Source of the DNA: Actinomycetota bacterium
Lineage (GTDB): Bacteria; Actinomycetota; Actinomycetes; Nanopelagicales; Nanopelagicaceae
NCBI GenBank assembly: GCA_947494085.1
Contig: CANLTP010000059.1
Coordinates: forward strand, 1-6,225
DNA length: 6,225 nucleotides
Reading direction: 5' to 3'
The notes below the pieces were generated by a model. The model saw only the letters and a list, made by a program, of their open reading frames with translations, was not told where the DNA came from and did no database searches. The position numbers were made by a program, and so were the translations under genes. Position 1 is the stretch's first letter; every line of letters starts with the position of its first letter. Positions 5,594 through 6,225 of the stretch are shown here, one piece after another.

Positions 5594-5989
5594 ATGAAAT
5601 ACACTGGAATAATTAATCGCGATATCTCAGCAATGGTTGCGCGCACAGGTCACTTCGATCGCATCGTTGTTTCAGATGCTGGTTTCCCAGTTCCAGCAGG
5701 TGTTCCTTGCATCGATCTTTCGATGGGGCCAAACCTGCCAAAAGTTGTTGATGTTTTGAAGATGCTGACACTCGAACTTCCAATCGAGCAATTCTGGTTT
5801 GCTAGCGAGATTCAACCAAGCGCTGATGGCCGCGCAAAAGAACTTTCGGCAATCATGACAAAGGCTGAATGTATTCCACTGCCACATGCCGAATTTAAGA
5901 AGCTTGCTTACGGCGCTGTTGGTGTTATTCGCACCGGCGATTACCTTGCATGGGGCAACGTAATGATCGCCTCTGGCGTTGCTTACTAA
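5594..5989 (+). CDS. rbsD: D-ribose pyranase (RbsD family)
   Basis: This 131-residue protein has RbsD length and motifs: an N-terminal MKYTGIINRDISA, the catalytic histidine H20 in TGHFD, DAGFPVP with D28, PHAEFK with H98, IRTGDY, and a C-terminal NVMIASGVAY. RbsD converts the beta-pyranose form of ribose to the furanose form that ribokinase uses. The DAGFPVP and PNLPKVVDVL segments separate it from the related L-fucose mutarotase FucU. The usual tyrosine of the Y-x-N substrate motif is a tryptophan (W120, with N122 kept). The start is well supported by AAGGAG (5583-5588) five nt upstream. The gene lies 28 nt after the kinase and is probably the last of the operon. Its stop codon overlaps the stop of the convergent FAH-family gene. 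Confidence 0.88.
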   Translation: MKYTGIINRDISAMVARTGHFDRIVVSDAGFPVPAGVPCIDLSMGPNLPKVVDVLKMLTLELPIEQFWFASEIQPSADGRAKELSAIMTKAECIPLPHAEFKKLAYGAVGVIRTGDYLAWGNVMIASGVAY

Positions 5990-6225
5990 TAGTTTTTGAA
6001 GTGGTTCGTAATTGAACCAATTCCTTCAATACCAGTCTTAACTACTTCGCCACCCTTTAGGTATTTCTCTGGCTTAAAGCCCATGCCAACACCTTGTGGT
6101 GTTCCAGAGTTAATGATGTCGCCAGCATGAAGTTCCATAACTTGTGACAGATACCAGACGCAGTAATTGATATCGAAGATCATGTCACTGGTATTTGAAT
6201 CTTGACGAGATTCGCCATCAACTGT
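5986..6225 (-). CDS. Fumarylacetoacetate hydrolase (FAH) family protein, C-terminal part (N-terminus beyond window)
   Basis: Read on the minus strand from the right edge to the TAG at 5986-5988, 79 residues are visible. They contain VDGESRQDSNTSDMIFD, then YLSQVMELHAGDIINSGTPQ, GVGMGFKPEKYLKGGEVV and a final IEGIGSITN, which together mark the C-terminal half of the FAH catalytic fold. Family members hydrolyse or dehydrate beta-diketo or 2-keto-3-deoxy acids, using a divalent metal bound by acidic residues that lie outside this window. The QDSNTSDMIF variant is common in enzymes annotated as 2,4-diketo-3-deoxy-L-fuconate or rhamnonate hydrolase or ureidoglycolate lyase; archaeal 2-keto-3-deoxy-D-arabinonate dehydratase is in the same superfamily. 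The frame is open to base 6225 with no credible start inside the window: the Met at 6181-6183 lies within the conserved motif. The substrate cannot be assigned. Confidence 0.9.
   Translation of the reverse strand, partial: TVDGESRQDSNTSDMIFDINYCVWYLSQVMELHAGDIINSGTPQGVGMGFKPEKYLKGGEVVKTGIEGIGSITNHFKNY

Noticed and set aside
5594..5989. Assignment of the RbsD-family protein as L-fucose mutarotase FucU
   Set aside because: The N-terminus, DAGFPVP, the 131-residue length and the spacing of H20/D28/H98/N122 match RbsD rather than FucU, despite the FAH-family neighbour seen in some fucose pathways.
5986..6183. A short complete 65-residue minus-strand gene starting at the Met at 6183
   Set aside because: The same frame continues upstream to the window edge with conserved FAH-family residues (VDGESRQDSNTSD), so the Met is internal and the gene is truncated by the window.

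Overview
The window looks like chromosomal DNA from a low-GC actinobacterium. The order rho - rpmE - prfA - prmC on one strand is the classic actinobacterial arrangement. GC content is low for the phylum (one line counted by hand is about 42%), intergenic gaps are small, and several genes overlap at their stop/start codons. Together this suggests a streamlined free-living lineage such as the freshwater acI/Nanopelagicales group. That placement is inference; no marker gene was compared.

Layout. Positions 1-124 hold the last codons of rho. Positions 125-227 are a spacer with a short GC hairpin, a plausible promoter, and a two-tier hairpin (181-209) just before the rpmE ribosome binding site, placed as an L31 leader would be. 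rpmE (228-443) encodes zinc-type bL31 and is closed by a strong intrinsic terminator (454-498). A short AT-rich spacer with a perfect 14-bp tandem repeat leads to prfA (RF1). prfA overlaps prmC, whose product methylates RF1/RF2. This half is a translation and transcription-termination housekeeping block.

The second half is a sugar-metabolism cassette on the same strand, starting only 20 bp after prmC. It encodes an aldehyde dehydrogenase of the alpha-ketoglutarate-semialdehyde dehydrogenase type, a one-domain KpsF/KdsD-like sugar-phosphate isomerase (SIS domain, no CBS domains), a ribokinase-like PfkB kinase, and an RbsD-type pyranase. The first three overlap or nearly abut (8-nt overlap, then a 2-nt gap) and the fourth follows after 28-30 nt, so they form an operon. 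On the opposite strand, the C-terminal part of a fumarylacetoacetate-hydrolase (FAH) family enzyme enters from the right edge; its stop codon interlocks with that of rbsD.

How the genes could work together (inference). Pyranase, 5-kinase and aldose-5-phosphate/ketose-5-phosphate isomerase make a coherent three-step route: pyranose to furanose to aldose 5-phosphate to ribulose 5-phosphate. If the sugar is D-arabinose rather than ribose, all three proteins have a job, and the isomerase, otherwise puzzling in a Gram-positive with no KDO lipopolysaccharide, is explained. The semialdehyde dehydrogenase and FAH-family enzyme resemble members of oxidative (non-phosphorylative) sugar-acid pathways and may form a second branch for the same or related sugars. 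There is no gene-free stretch over 300 bases, and no tRNA, rRNA, CRISPR array or insertion sequence was seen.
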